NCBI GenBank assembly: GCA_021804195.1
Contig: JAJZKJ010000083.1
Span: forward strand, 1 to 8,166
Direction: 5' to 3'
From: Acidobacteriota bacterium
GTDB lineage: Bacteria; Planctomycetota; Phycisphaerae; WQYP01; JAJZKJ01
DNA: 8,166 bases
In this document: positions 7,162 through 8,166 of the stretch, one piece after another
Position numbering within the stretch: position 1 is the stretch's first letter
Layout of the letters: every line of letters begins with the position of its first letter
The notes under the pieces: generated by a model
The model's database searches: none
What the model was told of the DNA's origin: nothing
Seen by the model: only the letters and a program-made list of their open reading frames with translations
Translations under genes and position numbers: made by a program

Positions 7162-7179
7162 AGCGGCAGCGCAGCCGCT
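7162..7179. repeat. Short hairpin in the gap between cysS and the GNAT gene
   Basis: AGCGGC at 7162-7167 and GCCGCT at 7174-7179 are perfect 6-bp inverted repeats around a 6-base loop, within the 110-base gap between the cysS stop and the next ATG. No T-run follows on either strand, so it is not a convincing terminator. It could be an attenuator, an mRNA-processing site or chance. The rest of the gap (7101-7210) shows no gene; a TATAAA about 5 bases before the ATG is too close to the start codon to be its promoter unless the mRNA is leaderless. Confidence 0.3.
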
Positions 7180-7210
7180 CAATTCTGGACCTGGGATGCG
7201 AGACCTGGAA

Positions 7211-8166
7211 TCACTTCTTTACTCTCCACTTCTGTTCCCCGCCCTTAACGTCTTCAATGACCACGCCTAATTGCTCCAATTCCCGGCGCAGCTCATCGCT
7301 GCGGGAATAATCCCGGCGCGCCCGCGCCGCCGCGCGCTCGGCCAGCCTGGCCTCGATTGCGGCCATATCCAGCGCCGGCGCGGACAATTCCAGTCCGGTG
7401 CCGAGGGCATAGGCTGCCAGACGGGCTTGATCCTCATCGCCCAGCACGCCGAAAATACCGTCAAAATAAGCCAGAAAATCCAATGCGGCCCGGGTGGCCT
7501 GAGCTGTCATTTCACCCGCGTCCAGCGCGGCATTGCCCGCCCAGACCATCTCGAAAACCGCGCCCAGCGCCGCCGCGGTGTTGAGATTATCCGCCAGCGC
7601 GGCGCGGAAATTTTCCCGCGCCGTTCTGACCCACTCGACCGCCCGGTCTGCCCCCGCCGGTGGCTGATTTTCTCCGTTTCGCCGCAGCCTGCCGCGAAAC
7701 CCGGTCAGCCGTTCCACCGCCGCCGCCGACTGCTCCAATCCCTCATGAGTGAAATTCAGCGAGCGGCGGGGCGGCACCGAGGCCAATAGATAACGCAGCG
7801 CCGAAGGCTTGACCCCGCGCGCGATCAGATCGCGCACGGTGTAATAGTTGCCCAGCGACTTCGACATCTTCTCGCTTTCCACCAGGAGGAACTCGACGTG
7901 GAACCAGTGCCGCACGAAGCGTTCGCCGGTCACCGCCTCGGCCTGCGCGATCTCGTTTTCGTGATGCGGAAAGACTAAATCCGCCCCGCCCGCGTGCAGA
8001 TCGAAGCTGGCGCCCAGGTAGTGCATCGCCATCACCGAGCATTCGATATGCCAGCCCGGCCGTCCCGGCCCCCAGGGACTGGGCCATGATGGCTCGCCCG
8101 GCTTATGCGCCTTCCACAGCACAAAATCCCGCTCGTCTTCTTTCTGTTCCAGGCCGCTTTCCACCC
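7211..8166 (-). CDS. cysS: Cysteinyl-tRNA synthetase, C-terminal part (5' end beyond the window)
   Basis: Charges tRNA-Cys with cysteine in the cytoplasm. About 317 residues of the C-terminal part are present; the N-terminal HIGH-containing part, about 167 residues by comparison with the E. coli enzyme, lies beyond position 8166. The fragment contains the zinc-site Cys42 (WHIECSVM), the FPHHENE block with His67 and Glu71, and the KMSKS loop at 99-103 (EKMSKSLGNYYTV). The spacings from Cys to His (25) and to KMSKS match the E. coli protein. The C-terminal helical domain (from about 150) ends with YSRSDELRRELEQLGV, IEDVKGG and a final W, as usual for the family. The visible part is complete and intact, so it should be a functional housekeeping gene. 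The GTG at 8162-8164 is an internal valine codon, not the start. Confidence 0.97.
   Translation of the reverse strand, partial: VESGLEQKEDERDFVLWKAHKPGEPSWPSPWGPGRPGWHIECSVMAMHYLGASFDLHAGGADLVFPHHENEIAQAEAVTGERFVRHWFHVEFLLVESEKMSKSLGNYYTVRDLIARGVKPSALRYLLASVPPRRSLNFTHEGLEQSAAAVERLTGFRGRLRRNGENQPPAGADRAVEWVRTARENFRAALADNLNTAAALGAVFEMVWAGNAALDAGEMTAQATRAALDFLAYFDGIFGVLGDEDQARLAAYALGTGLELSAPALDMAAIEARLAERAAARARRDYSRSDELRRELEQLGVVIEDVKGGEQKWRVKK

Noticed and set aside
1..8166. CRISPR arrays, tRNA or rRNA genes, insertion sequences, phage attachment sites
   Set aside because: No regularly spaced repeats, cloverleaf-like sequence, transposase frame or terminal inverted repeats were seen on either strand.

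Overview
The window is GC-rich bacterial chromosome with long, closely packed genes. Its overall style suggests an acidobacterium or a relative. The main clue is the secreted lipoprotein at the left, which joins an Ig-like segment with a G-L-Y-T-A-P signature, an IPT/TIG-like segment and a YncE-like repeat region, a combination common in Acidobacteriota. This assignment is inference; no rRNA or other decisive taxonomic marker is present.

Layout. Positions 1-181 hold a short leader with a perfect TATAAT hexamer and, on the minus strand, an open frame of 32 codons running off the edge that is probably not a gene. Positions 182-2104 (plus) encode the lipoprotein. It converges on a minus-strand series that fills the rest of the window. 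Read in the direction of transcription, that series is: the C-terminal two thirds of cysteinyl-tRNA synthetase (8166-7211, 5' end outside the window), a CelD/BcsL-type GNAT acyltransferase (7100-5856), a DegT/DnrJ/EryC1-type PLP enzyme (5806-4670), a TMTC-like multi-pass membrane protein with a TPR-like tail (4555-2726), and a small cysteine-containing protein of unknown function (2675-2214). Gaps are 110, 49, 114 (24 if an upstream GTG is used) and 50 bases, with no strong terminator between them, so one transcript is plausible.

How the genes may work together. cysS is housekeeping. The next three genes belong to families used in making or decorating surface glycans or glycoproteins: a sugar aminotransferase-like PLP enzyme, a GNAT acyltransferase of the exopolysaccharide type, and a GT-C-like membrane protein related to eukaryotic O-mannosyltransferases. 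The last gene has cysteines spaced like a metal or Fe-S site. The most interesting possibility is an uncharacterised envelope-modification cluster attached to cysS. The function of the whole is inferred from families, not shown by the sequence. Recognisable Shine-Dalgarno sequences are weak or absent before the complete minus-strand genes.
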